Part shown: positions 48,534 to 57,299 of the stretch, piece after piece | How the letters are laid out: every line of letters starts with the position of its first letter | How positions within the stretch are numbered: position 1 is the stretch's first letter | Origin: UBA5793 sp040255465 | GTDB lineage: Bacteria; Planctomycetota; Phycisphaerae; Phycisphaerales; UBA5793 | DNA length: 64,000 nt | Reading direction: 5' to 3' | NCBI GenBank assembly: GCA_040255465.1 | Contig: JBDZVA010000010.1 | Coordinates: 1-64,000, forward strand | The notes under the pieces: model-generated | What the model was told of the DNA's origin: nothing | Database searches by the model: none | The model's input: only the letters and a program-made list of their open reading frames with translations | Translations under genes and position numbers: made by a program

Positions 48534-49577
48534 ATGTCGCACGCCTTCCAAGTCGATCCTCGCATCCGCTCAGTCTTGCCCACGATGGACGCGCCTTTCT
48601 TCCAGGCGGGCCTCGCGGGCTACTCCGACGCCGCCATGCGCATCATCGCCCGCCGCCACGGCGCGCCCTACTGCATCACCGAAGCCCTGCTCGATCGGAT
48701 GCTCCTGCAGGGCGGCAAAGGGCTCGCCAAGGCTGATCTCGATGTCCTCGCCGACAACGTCCCCGCCACCGCCGAAGACCATCCTCTCGCCGGGCAGATC
48801 ATCGGCACCGAGCCGCACGAAATGGCCGCAGCCGGCGCGCTGCTCGCCGGCATGGGCTATGAAGTCATCGACGTCAATCTCGCCTGCCCGGTGAAGAAGA
48901 TCGCCCGCAAATGTCGTGGCGGGCACTTCCTCTCGCACCCTGAAGATGCGATCGAAGTTCTCAAGGCCGTGCGCGACGCCGTGCCCGACCACATCCCCAC
49001 CACCGTCAAACTCCGGCGCGGCTCCGATGATTCGAATGAAGCCGCGGACAACTTCGAACGCATCTTCATCGCGCTCTACGAACTCGGCTACTCATGGGCC
49101 ACCGTGCACGGCCGCACCGTCGTGCAGAAGTACATCGGCCCGAGCCGCTGGGCATTCCTGCGCGACCTGACGGCACGCCACCCCGACAAGATCGTCTTCG
49201 GCTCCGGCGACATCTGGACCGCGCCCGACATCTTTCGCATGATCGAAGAGACGGGCGTCAAAGCGGTGAGCGTCGCGCGCGGCTGCATCGGTAACCCCTG
49301 GATCTTCCGCCAGGCGCGCCAGATCATGGCCGGCCAGTCGCCGACCGCCCCCACCATCGAAGAACAGCGCGATGTGCTCCTCGAACACTTCTCACTCTCC
49401 GTGGCCGAGCACGGCGAGTATGCGGCCGGCAAACTCATGCGGAAGTTCGGCATCAAGTTCAGCGACCATCACCCGCAACCCGAAGCAGTCAAGAACGAGT
49501 TCATCAAAGTGCACACGATCGCCCAGTGGAAAGCCGTGCTCGATCGGTGGTACGTGCCGCAAGCGGTGGCGGTGTAG
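48534..49577 (+). CDS. dus: tRNA-dihydrouridine synthase
   Basis: FMN-dependent enzyme reducing specific uridines in tRNA, 347 residues. TIM-barrel motifs: APFFQAGLAGYSDAAMR (flavin-binding N-terminus), VIDVNLACPVKKI with the catalytic Cys (near 119), TVKLRRG, TVHGRTVVQKY, FGSGDIWTA and ARGCIGNPWIF (phosphate binding), then the C-terminal helical domain. The exact subfamily (DusA, B or C) is not clear; the N-terminus differs from standard DusB. Isolated gene followed by the glycosyltransferase. Confidence 0.9.
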   Translation: MSHAFQVDPRIRSVLPTMDAPFFQAGLAGYSDAAMRIIARRHGAPYCITEALLDRMLLQGGKGLAKADLDVLADNVPATAEDHPLAGQIIGTEPHEMAAAGALLAGMGYEVIDVNLACPVKKIARKCRGGHFLSHPEDAIEVLKAVRDAVPDHIPTTVKLRRGSDDSNEAADNFERIFIALYELGYSWATVHGRTVVQKYIGPSRWAFLRDLTARHPDKIVFGSGDIWTAPDIFRMIEETGVKAVSVARGCIGNPWIFRQARQIMAGQSPTAPTIEEQRDVLLEHFSLSVAEHGEYAAGKLMRKFGIKFSDHHPQPEAVKNEFIKVHTIAQWKAVLDRWYVPQAVAV

Positions 49578-49661
49578 GCCTCTCGCTTGCGCCTTCGCAT
49601 GGCCGGTTTTCTTCGCGTTTGAGTGACTCCGCGGTGGGATTCCTCCTAACCTCAGGCGACC

Positions 49662-50399
49662 TTGCCGCGGCTGCACATTGTCATCCCGGTCTACAACGAA
49701 GAGGCCACGCTGCTCGACTGCCTGGGCCGCATCAATGCTGCTGCGCTCCCTCCAAGTTGGTCGAAGAACCTCATTCTCGTGAATGATGCCTCAACCGATG
49801 GCACGCCCACCCTCCTGAGGACATTGGCTAGTCAACACACAATCTGTGAGCGCGACCGCAACCACGGCAAGGGCGCCGCCATCCGCACCGGCTTCGCCCG
49901 GGCGCTCGCAGATGCCCGCGACAGCGACGCGATCCTCGTGCAGGACGCGGACCTCGAGTACAACCCCGCCGACTACGAAAAACTCCTGGAGCCCATCGAA
50001 CTGGGCCGCGCCCGCGTCGTCTTCGGCACGCGCTTTGGCCCCCACTACGAGCCCGCCACCTTTGCCCTGCGCCTCCATGCTTTTGGCAATCGCCTGCTCA
50101 CCGAACTCTCCAACTGGCGCACCGGCCTGCACCTCACCGACATGGAGTGCTGCTACAAACTCTTCACCGCTCCCGTTTTGCGCCGCATCCTGCCGATGCT
50201 CAGAGAAGATCGCTTTGGCATCGAACCCGAAATCACTGCCGCCGTCGCAGCGATCAGCGAGCGCATCGAGGAAGTCCCCGTGTCCTACCACCCGCGCACC
50301 GTCGGTGAAGGCAAAAAGATCAAGTGGTCCGACGGTCTGACCGCGCTGCGCGTCATCCGCCACGGCGTTCGCAATCGCACGGGATCAGCTCGTGACTGA
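49662..50399 (+). CDS. Family 2 glycosyltransferase
   Basis: A 245-residue GT-A fold enzyme. VIPVYNEEATL, LVNDASTDGT, NHGKGAAIRTGFARA and the metal-binding DADLEY motif mark it as GT2, of the dolichyl-phosphate-mannose/undecaprenyl-phosphate-glucose synthase type. The 'WRTGLHLTDMECCYKLF' segment is typical. It starts at TTG 49662 because that codon opens the first strand (LPRLHIVIPVYNEE). It has no membrane span. It overlaps the next gene by 8 bases, which suggests that both work on a lipid-linked sugar. Confidence 0.88.
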   Translation: MPRLHIVIPVYNEEATLLDCLGRINAAALPPSWSKNLILVNDASTDGTPTLLRTLASQHTICERDRNHGKGAAIRTGFARALADARDSDAILVQDADLEYNPADYEKLLEPIELGRARVVFGTRFGPHYEPATFALRLHAFGNRLLTELSNWRTGLHLTDMECCYKLFTAPVLRRILPMLREDRFGIEPEITAAVAAISERIEEVPVSYHPRTVGEGKKIKWSDGLTALRVIRHGVRNRTGSARD

Positions 50400-51354
50400 A
50401 TCACCCATTGAACCCGCCGAACCATCTGCGGCCGATGAAGCGCCACTTCCCGATTCGCGCGGCCGGCTCGGTCTCAAGATCGCCGGCTTCATTCTCGGTC
50501 TGGCTCTGCTCGCGTGGATCATCTACGACGCCATCACCAAGCAGCAGTTCGCCGGTCTGGCCAACGCTTCGCCGTGGCAATACGCTGCCCTGCTCGCCTG
50601 CACGCTCGTCAGCGTCATCGCCAACGGAGGCATCTTCTGGGCCATCATCCGTCCGGTCGCCCGGATTCCCCTCTGGGACATCCAGTGCGTCAACGCCGCC
50701 GTCAATCTGCTCAATTACGCCCCGATTCGCCTCGGTCTGCTCACGCGCCTCGCGCACCATCGCCGGGTCGACCGCCTGCCATACTCGATCCTGCTCGGCT
50801 GGTACGCGGCCCTGGCGGGGCTCATGTTCATGACGCTTGGCTGCGTGCTCGCCGCGACGCTGATCCGCCCGCAGGTCGATGCGTGGTGGCTGGGCACGCT
50901 GGTGGCCCTGCTCGCAGCGGGATGTTCGCTCTCGGTGTGGGTCGGCTCGCACCGGCTGCTCGTCGGCCGCTGGCAGGGCGCCTCGAAGATGATTGCTGTG
51001 CCCCGAGCCGTCGCGCTCGCCGTCAGCCTTCGTCTTGTGGACATGGCGGCCTACGGCGGGCGTCTCTACCTCGCGATTGCCATCCTCGGCGTGGACCTCA
51101 GCCCGCGCGACGCGGTCTATCTCACCATCCTCAGCATGGTCTCCACCCTCGCTCCCATCGGCAGCGTCGGCTTTCGCGAGTTTGCCATCGCCAAGATCGG
51201 GCCGCTGCTGACCGACCCGACGCTCAGCACGCACATCGACGCCGCGGTGCTCCTCGATCGAGCCGGCGAAGTCGTGATCTTCATCCCACTGGGCATCCTG
51301 GCGCTGCTGTGGATGACGCGGCGCTGGCGTCAGGTCGCGCGTCTCGACGCCTGA
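50392..51354 (+). CDS. Lysylphosphatidylglycerol-synthase-TM/flippase-like membrane protein
   Basis: A 320-residue inner-membrane protein with about eight predicted spans, GTG start. The pattern (PWQYAALLACTLVSVIANGGIFWAIIRPVARIPLWDIQCVNAAVNLLNYAPIRLGLLTR ... GSVGFREFAI) fits the LPG-synthase transmembrane family, which includes lipid flippase-like proteins encoded next to GT2 enzymes. No catalytic soluble domain. The 8-base overlap with the glycosyltransferase suggests co-function in moving or making glycolipids. Confidence 0.75.
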   Translation: MTESPIEPAEPSAADEAPLPDSRGRLGLKIAGFILGLALLAWIIYDAITKQQFAGLANASPWQYAALLACTLVSVIANGGIFWAIIRPVARIPLWDIQCVNAAVNLLNYAPIRLGLLTRLAHHRRVDRLPYSILLGWYAALAGLMFMTLGCVLAATLIRPQVDAWWLGTLVALLAAGCSLSVWVGSHRLLVGRWQGASKMIAVPRAVALAVSLRLVDMAAYGGRLYLAIAILGVDLSPRDAVYLTILSMVSTLAPIGSVGFREFAIAKIGPLLTDPTLSTHIDAAVLLDRAGEVVIFIPLGILALLWMTRRWRQVARLDA

Positions 51355-51600
51355 CATCGACACGCAGTTTCATCGCGTTCGGCGCAACCTCCGCCGACTT
51401 GGACGCGCAGTTTTTGCCTGTACCACAGAGCAGACGGGCCTGCAAATGCGCCAGGCAAAGCTGTTCGAGTGGTACGCCATTTGCAATCCAGCCGATGAGT
51501 AAGAAGTCCGCAGGCCATGGAGGGCCGCACTCAGAGCATCGGGTCGATGTCGGAATGGATTCCGTGTCAGCCCACGTTCGCCCCCCAAAGGAGGCACGCG

Positions 51601-51978
51601 ATGTCCAGCATCGGAATTCAAATCCAGGGAAGTCAGTACGGCGGCTCAATCGATGTTGACTCGATGCGCGACCGGCTGACCGCCATGCGCGATCGAATGC
51701 AACAGGAGATCGACAACGGCAACTCCAGTGACAAACTGGCGGACCGTCTGGGCAAGGTCAACAGCCAGATCAATCGCCTGGATCGACTCGACGGCCAGGA
51801 CGTCACGATCAGCGCCAGTCGCGCCAAGGCCGAACTCGAGAATGGCATGCGATTCCTTTCCGAAGGCATGCAGTACCTCCAGAAGACCGGCGATGGCGAA
51901 TCCACGGCCGCCAACAAGGTTGGACGCTGGTATGACCACCTCGAATCGGTCTACCGGACAATCGATCGTCGCGCCTGA
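51601..51978 (+). CDS. Small coiled-coil hypothetical protein
   Basis: A 125-residue soluble protein preceded by a near-perfect Shine-Dalgarno (AAAGGAGG). The first 15 residues are beta-like (SSIGIQIQGSQYGGSIDVDS); the rest is helical and charged (MRDRLTAMRDRMQQEID ... KLADRLGKVNSQINRLDRLDG ... SRAKAELENGMRFLSEGMQYLQK), probably forming a helical bundle. No family known. The 246 bp before it hold no gene I can support. Confidence 0.65.
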   Translation: MSSIGIQIQGSQYGGSIDVDSMRDRLTAMRDRMQQEIDNGNSSDKLADRLGKVNSQINRLDRLDGQDVTISASRAKAELENGMRFLSEGMQYLQKTGDGESTAANKVGRWYDHLESVYRTIDRRA

Positions 51979-52045
51979 GTTCGGCGGCGGGTGGGTGTAT
52001 GCGGGAGGAGTCTCAGGCCGCGCGGCCACGACGCGCGGCGGCGGC

Positions 52046-54049
52046 TCAGCTTGAGCGCCCGGTCCAGTGGTTGAACCAGGTGGAAGCGGCGTAGAGCAAG
52101 CCGAATCCCGCGGCGCTGACCACGGTGCCAACGAAGAGGACCAGCCAGGTGAATTCGGCGGGGTTCAGTTCGGTGTTCCAGAACTGCAGGTCGTACACTG
52201 GCGCTCCACGCCAGCCCGACGAGCCGAGATACTCGCTCATCACTCCGAACCAATAGAACGGGTTGATGAGAAGCGACACGCCGATCATGTCGTCAACGCG
52301 GCTGTTCCAGCCGCGCAGCGCCGTGATCAGGCCGATCCCCGCCGGCAGTCCACCCCAGAGCATGATGGCCAGTCCCAGATTGGTCGCCATCGCGGTCATG
52401 CTGCGCTTGAACCACAGGCTGAGCACGGCGCCCGTGCAGGCCAACAGGATTGAGAACGCAATCGACACCACCGCCAACTGAAGCGCCAGCAACAGCAGCA
52501 CTGAGTGTCGCGACGAGTAGTACAGCAACTCCAGCATCAGCACCACCAGCGGGATCATGGCGATCTTGAGCGAGCCCAGAGCCTTGGTCCACAGGATCGT
52601 GATCGGCTTCAACGGCACGCACAACAGCACTTCCCACGACCGCGCCTGCTGTTCCGAGGCAATCACCGTCGGGCTCACGACACAGGCGACCACCAGCTGC
52701 GCGATCATCGCCAGAAAAATCAGCGGCACCAACATATCGACTTCACTGCGAACCTCCGCCTCGATGTTGTACCAGGCGAGCAGCGCCAGGATCAGCAGCG
52801 AAACCACCGCGACGGTAATGGGTCGCCGCAGGATCGTGAAGCGCATCTCGCGCCAGAGGATGGCGTTGTCCCAGACTTTGGGCACGGCCAACTCATTTCC
52901 AGTAGCCGCCGATCCCGCCGCTGAAGCGACGACCACCGGATTCGGCGCCGCCTCCGCCGATTCTCCTGCCGCGGCAGGCACTGCGATCGGCGGCGCGCTA
53001 ACGCCGCGCCAGCGGAACAGGCGGACGATCCAGTTCACCGCATGTTGCTCTGCCGCAGCCATGCGCTTGTTCGCCGTCCGCCGAAGCAGCGGAACCGCCA
53101 ACAGCAGCAGCACCGCGGATGACCCGATGTTGATCGCGTTGATGGTCATGAACGCGTACTGGGTCGGCCAGGGCACGATGCTGCCCATGCTCGTCTCGTA
53201 CGTCAACAGAACCATCGCCACGACCGGGTTGATGTGCATCATGAGGAAGGGATACGCCTCCCAGTCGAAGACCCACGCGTCGGTGGGCAGCCACGGCATG
53301 AACTGTTTGACGATGCCGACGACCAGAAACACGGACGCGACGGCAATGAGCGGGATCGCGAACCACCACAGCGCCAGCCAGAAGTACGTCATCGCCACCG
53401 CCCTCCACCCCCGCGCTTCCCAGCACGAGAGCAGGATCGCGACTGACGCCCCCAGCAGCGCCGTGCTCAGCGACAACGCCTCAAGGCGAATCAGTTGATC
53501 AAGCGTGAAGCCGCCATAGGTGCGCATCGCCAGCAGCAGCGGCGCCGAGAGCAGCACCAGCAGGCCAATGTACACAAAGCGGCTGAGCATCTTGCCGACG
53601 ATAATTTGGGCAGCGCTCAGTGGCGTGATCAGCAGGACATCCAGCGAGCGATCCTCGATCTCATCGCTCACGCACGATCCCGTCAGCATCGGAGCGACCA
53701 GGATGAGCACGACGAGCTGAATCCAGCCCAGCGTCAGCGAGAGCGCCTCGCCCGTCTGACTCTGGCGCTGAAGCACCTCCGCGGTCGACTGCGTCATCGA
53801 TCCCTGGATCACCGCCCACCAGGTCAGGAGCAGCGCCGTCACGAGCAGCAGCAGGTAGCCCGCCCGCAGAAAGTACGTGCGCTTGCGCCGCGACGAAACC
53901 TTGAGTTCTTTGAGCAGGATGGGATTGACGACCAGGCCCCACCCGGCCCCGAGCAGCCGAACGGGCCAGCCGAGAGCGTGAACCAGCGCCGCAGCCCGCG
54001 AAGCGCGCCGCGCCGATCCGGCATTCGCGCTGGTTGAGGCTCCGGTCAA
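52046..54049 (-). CDS. ABC-2 type permease, two-block
   Basis: A 667-residue membrane protein with about twelve spans in two sets of six, as if two ABC-2 permeases were joined; each half begins with a cytoplasmic helix containing a 'NPILLKEL' or 'NAILWREM' motif. A polar Ala/Pro-rich linker (about 355-395) separates the halves. Such double permeases are common in planctomycete operons with an ABC ATPase. Substrate unknown. It is the last gene of the 12-kb operon and overlaps the ATPase by 4 bases. Confidence 0.82.
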   Translation of the reverse strand: MTGASTSANAGSARRASRAAALVHALGWPVRLLGAGWGLVVNPILLKELKVSSRRKRTYFLRAGYLLLLVTALLLTWWAVIQGSMTQSTAEVLQRQSQTGEALSLTLGWIQLVVLILVAPMLTGSCVSDEIEDRSLDVLLITPLSAAQIIVGKMLSRFVYIGLLVLLSAPLLLAMRTYGGFTLDQLIRLEALSLSTALLGASVAILLSCWEARGWRAVAMTYFWLALWWFAIPLIAVASVFLVVGIVKQFMPWLPTDAWVFDWEAYPFLMMHINPVVAMVLLTYETSMGSIVPWPTQYAFMTINAINIGSSAVLLLLAVPLLRRTANKRMAAAEQHAVNWIVRLFRWRGVSAPPIAVPAAAGESAEAAPNPVVVASAAGSAATGNELAVPKVWDNAILWREMRFTILRRPITVAVVSLLILALLAWYNIEAEVRSEVDMLVPLIFLAMIAQLVVACVVSPTVIASEQQARSWEVLLCVPLKPITILWTKALGSLKIAMIPLVVLMLELLYYSSRHSVLLLLALQLAVVSIAFSILLACTGAVLSLWFKRSMTAMATNLGLAIMLWGGLPAGIGLITALRGWNSRVDDMIGVSLLINPFYWFGVMSEYLGSSGWRGAPVYDLQFWNTELNPAEFTWLVLFVGTVVSAAGFGLLYAASTWFNHWTGRSS

Positions 54050-54969
54050 CTGACTTCTCCCTTGGTCAGCACGAGGAAAACATCCTCGAGCTTCACGGTG
54101 CGCGGCTGCATGACTTCCAGCCCGATACCGGCGGCAACCAGCGCGGCCGGAACCGCGCGCGACGCCTCGCGCTCGCCTTCGATCATGATGACCAGTCGAT
54201 CGTTTTCAACTTCCACAGAGGTCACGACGTCGAGGCCCCGCAGCACGATCGCCGCTTTCTCGTGGTCATCAACTCGAAGTTCGATGCCCTTGTGCAGGCC
54301 GCTCTTTCGGATCGCGTCATCAATCGACCCGCTGAAGAGCAGGTGGCCCTTTTCGATGATGCCGATGGTGTTGCACATCTCATGCAGTTCGGAGAGGATG
54401 TGCGACGACACCATGATCGTCTTGCCCATCCGGCGCAATTCCATGAGCAGGCTGCGGATCTCAATACGCGCTCGCGGATCGAGGCCCGACGCGGGCTCGT
54501 CGAGCAGCAGCACGTCCGGATCGTGGATGAGCACGCGCGCCACCCCCAGCCGCTGCTGCATGCCACGCGACAGGCTGTCCACCATCGCATCGCGCTTCGA
54601 AGTGAGATCCGTCAGGTCGAGCACGTCACCGACGATCTTTTTGCGATCGCGCCGCGGCATCCCGTAGGCCGAGGCAAAAAAGTCGAGGTACTCGTGCACG
54701 CGCAGGTCGGCGTAGACGCCGAGAAAATCGGGCATGTAGCCGATGAGGCGCCGGATCTTCGGGCCGTGCGTCGCGCACGGCATGCCGCACACGCTGGCAA
54801 AGCCGCTTTCGGGCTTGAGCAGGCAGGCCAGGATCTTCATCGTCGTGCTCTTGCCGGCTCCATTGGGTCCGATGAAGCCGAACACATCGCCGCGCTCAAG
54901 TTTCAGCGAGAGGTTGTCCAGAGCCGTGAGCGAGCCGAAGCGCTTGGTCACGTGCTTCAGTTCAATCAT
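54046..54969 (-). CDS. ABC transporter ATP-binding protein
   Basis: A 307-residue ATPase with Walker A GPNGAGKST (near 39), signature LSRGMQQRLGVAR (near 135), Walker B VLLLDEPASGLDPRARIE, and a C-terminal domain of ~80 residues. It resembles gliding/ABC-2 exporters (CcmA-like). Coupled by overlaps to the permease and to the large membrane protein upstream. Confidence 0.9.
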   Translation of the reverse strand: MIELKHVTKRFGSLTALDNLSLKLERGDVFGFIGPNGAGKSTTMKILACLLKPESGFASVCGMPCATHGPKIRRLIGYMPDFLGVYADLRVHEYLDFFASAYGMPRRDRKKIVGDVLDLTDLTSKRDAMVDSLSRGMQQRLGVARVLIHDPDVLLLDEPASGLDPRARIEIRSLLMELRRMGKTIMVSSHILSELHEMCNTIGIIEKGHLLFSGSIDDAIRKSGLHKGIELRVDDHEKAAIVLRGLDVVTSVEVENDRLVIMIEGEREASRAVPAALVAAGIGLEVMQPRTVKLEDVFLVLTKGEVS

Positions 54970-57299
54970 GGCTCGTTTCCTTTCGCTTCAGCAGCCAGCG
55001 GCTGGGCCGGGACGATCAGTCGCAACTGCAGAGTCTCGCTCCACTCGGTCTCCACGGGCGAGCCGTCGCGCGTCAGTTCCACATCACTGCGATGGTCAAA
55101 CGAGATCAGGATGGCGGCGTACTCCGGCCCCAGCGCCGCCAGGCGCTTGCCAATCTCACGATGCCCGGGAATCTGGAACGACAGATCATTGACCCAGCCC
55201 GCCACCCAGTCGGTCTGGTAGTAGCCCCACGAATTCGCCGTGCCCTGACTCTTGCGCAACTTGGCCGCGTCTCGATCGCCCGGGTCACGCGGAATGGTCG
55301 CAGCGGCAACGCGGCCGCTCGAGAGTTCCACGCTTTCCCGCCGGTACCACCCCTCGTTCCATTCCACGGCGACCACGCGCCCGCTCCAGCCGGCCGGGGC
55401 GTTCACATCAACCTCGACCCGGTCACGCGCGCGATCGAAGCGCACCGCGCCGGTGATCTCGGGCAGGTCGATCGGGCCGCGCTCCTGAAGCCATCGCACA
55501 TTCTCCAATGGGACGCCGATCGAGACAACGCTGGCGCCACTCGACCCCTGGCGAATCGGCGTCGTCGTCGTCGAGGTTTCATCGCCATAGTAATACCAGT
55601 ACGGCGGATTCCAGCACGTCGGCGTCTGCCAGACGCCCGCGCCCAAGCCGTCGATCGCGTAGCGCCCGCCGCGGGCTGATGAGATCGCCGTAAACGACGT
55701 GGCTGTGCCCTGCGCAGCGCCCGACCAGGCGTCGACGATCGTCGTGCGCGAGGCGCGGGCTCGACCGTAGCTGACCGACTCCTGCGCAAAGTAGATCGCC
55801 CCGCACGCCAGCAGCACGAGGATCGGGCAGGTGATCCACGTCAGCGGTTCGCGCGAGGTCCACCGCAGCACGAAATAATCAACCGGACCGATGAGCAGCA
55901 CCAGCAGCAACAGCGCGATGGAGATCGCGCCAAACAACCCGTGACTGATCCCGAAAGGCGCGCTCAGCTTGTCGATGATGTCGTTGACGGCCGTGGTGGC
56001 CAGCGTGGCGTCGACCGACCGGTAACCGCCGTAGTAGGCGCCCGACTGCGGCGGCGTCGAAGAGACCGCCGTGAGGATCGACCCGACGTGCGAGAGGCAA
56101 TGCCACCAGCCCACACCGCGCAGCTCGCGAGCGCCGCCGCCGGCCAGTGACGCCGGATCAACTCCAACGAGTGTGATCGACCCAAGCCCGTAGGGACCCG
56201 TGGCAATGTTTCCTCGCCGCCTGGTTCCCCCCGCCTTCTTCGTGAGAAGCGGGTTGTACCACTCTTCCGCCTGCCGAACAGTCCAGCCGGACTCGATCGC
56301 TTCCGGGGCAAGTTCAATGGCCCGCGTGTAGAGATGCCGCCCGCTGAACGCGGCAATCTCGCGTTCCAGCGTCGGCAGGTACTGGTTGTACCAGCCCATG
56401 GCGGATTCGCTGTTGACCGACAGCGTCTCCCGGCCCGGCGTCGGCAGTTTCGCATTCGGATCGAGCCCCAGCGCGATCGCTCCCTGCAGCACCTCCGCAA
56501 GTGCCGGGTTGAATTCAGTCGAGTTGTATTCATCAAACGAAATCGGCCAGTTCAGATCGCCGAGCACGTTGCGGTACGTTTGCAGTTGATTCGTCACGGT
56601 GATCGCCAGTTGCCCGCCCTGCCGCACCCAGTCCAGCAGCGTGCGAATCTGAATCGCATCGAGGCGGTCCGGCTGGAGATCTTCGAGCAGCACAAGCGAC
56701 ACGCCGTCGTATCCGGGCCACTCGCGCGGCAGGTCCGCCGCTTTGACTTCTTCCACCTTCACCGGACTGACGTTGCCGTGATCAAACACCCAGCCGCTGC
56801 GGGGCATGGTGGACTTGCCCACCGCCATCACAATGGCCTGGTCGTCATCGATCGTCCACCAGCCGGCCATCCCCGACGCATTCACCTTCCCCTGCACGAG
56901 CAGCCGGCCGCGACTGTCGCGCAGGGCCACTTCGATGTCGCTCACATCCGCGAGCGATCGTCCATACACGACCGCGATCGAGTTCTTGCCCGGCTGGATC
57001 GTCACATCGCGCGTGAGCAGCGCGGAGTAGACGCTGTCCTGGGGCACGCGGACTTCGACTCGCGCCGCCAGCGGATCGCCGGTCATCGCTTCACCGGGCT
57101 TGCCAACCCACGAGATTTCCACGCGGATTGGGAAATAGTGGTTCGGCCGCACCGCTCCGCCGTGTCCGACCGCCACATCCAGCACGGGTTCCGGCTCAGC
57201 GACCGCCTCGCGCCCGCCCAGCAGCAGCAAACCGATACACAACCACACGACCGACCAGAACGGCAGCAGCGCAACTCGACGATAATGTCCGGCCAGCAT
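54966..57299 (-). CDS. Large envelope protein of the MoxR/BatA operon, hypothetical
   Basis: A 777-residue protein with an N-terminal signal/anchor (WSVVWLCIGLLLLGGREAVA). A long periplasmic part (about 30-470) includes a Rossmann-like stretch (YDGVSLVLLEDLQPDRLDAIQIRTLLDWVRQGGQLAITVT) resembling the glutamine-amidotransferase-like fold often seen in such VWA operons. Two membrane spans follow (GLFGAISIALLLLVLLIGPVDYFVL; LTWITCPILVLLACGAIYFA), then a C-terminal beta-rich domain. The start at 57299 overlaps the previous stop by one base. Function unknown; probably complex formation with the BatA-like protein. Confidence 0.65.
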   Translation of the reverse strand: MLAGHYRRVALLPFWSVVWLCIGLLLLGGREAVAEPEPVLDVAVGHGGAVRPNHYFPIRVEISWVGKPGEAMTGDPLAARVEVRVPQDSVYSALLTRDVTIQPGKNSIAVVYGRSLADVSDIEVALRDSRGRLLVQGKVNASGMAGWWTIDDDQAIVMAVGKSTMPRSGWVFDHGNVSPVKVEEVKAADLPREWPGYDGVSLVLLEDLQPDRLDAIQIRTLLDWVRQGGQLAITVTNQLQTYRNVLGDLNWPISFDEYNSTEFNPALAEVLQGAIALGLDPNAKLPTPGRETLSVNSESAMGWYNQYLPTLEREIAAFSGRHLYTRAIELAPEAIESGWTVRQAEEWYNPLLTKKAGGTRRRGNIATGPYGLGSITLVGVDPASLAGGGARELRGVGWWHCLSHVGSILTAVSSTPPQSGAYYGGYRSVDATLATTAVNDIIDKLSAPFGISHGLFGAISIALLLLVLLIGPVDYFVLRWTSREPLTWITCPILVLLACGAIYFAQESVSYGRARASRTTIVDAWSGAAQGTATSFTAISSARGGRYAIDGLGAGVWQTPTCWNPPYWYYYGDETSTTTTPIRQGSSGASVVSIGVPLENVRWLQERGPIDLPEITGAVRFDRARDRVEVDVNAPAGWSGRVVAVEWNEGWYRRESVELSSGRVAAATIPRDPGDRDAAKLRKSQGTANSWGYYQTDWVAGWVNDLSFQIPGHREIGKRLAALGPEYAAILISFDHRSDVELTRDGSPVETEWSETLQLRLIVPAQPLAAEAKGNEP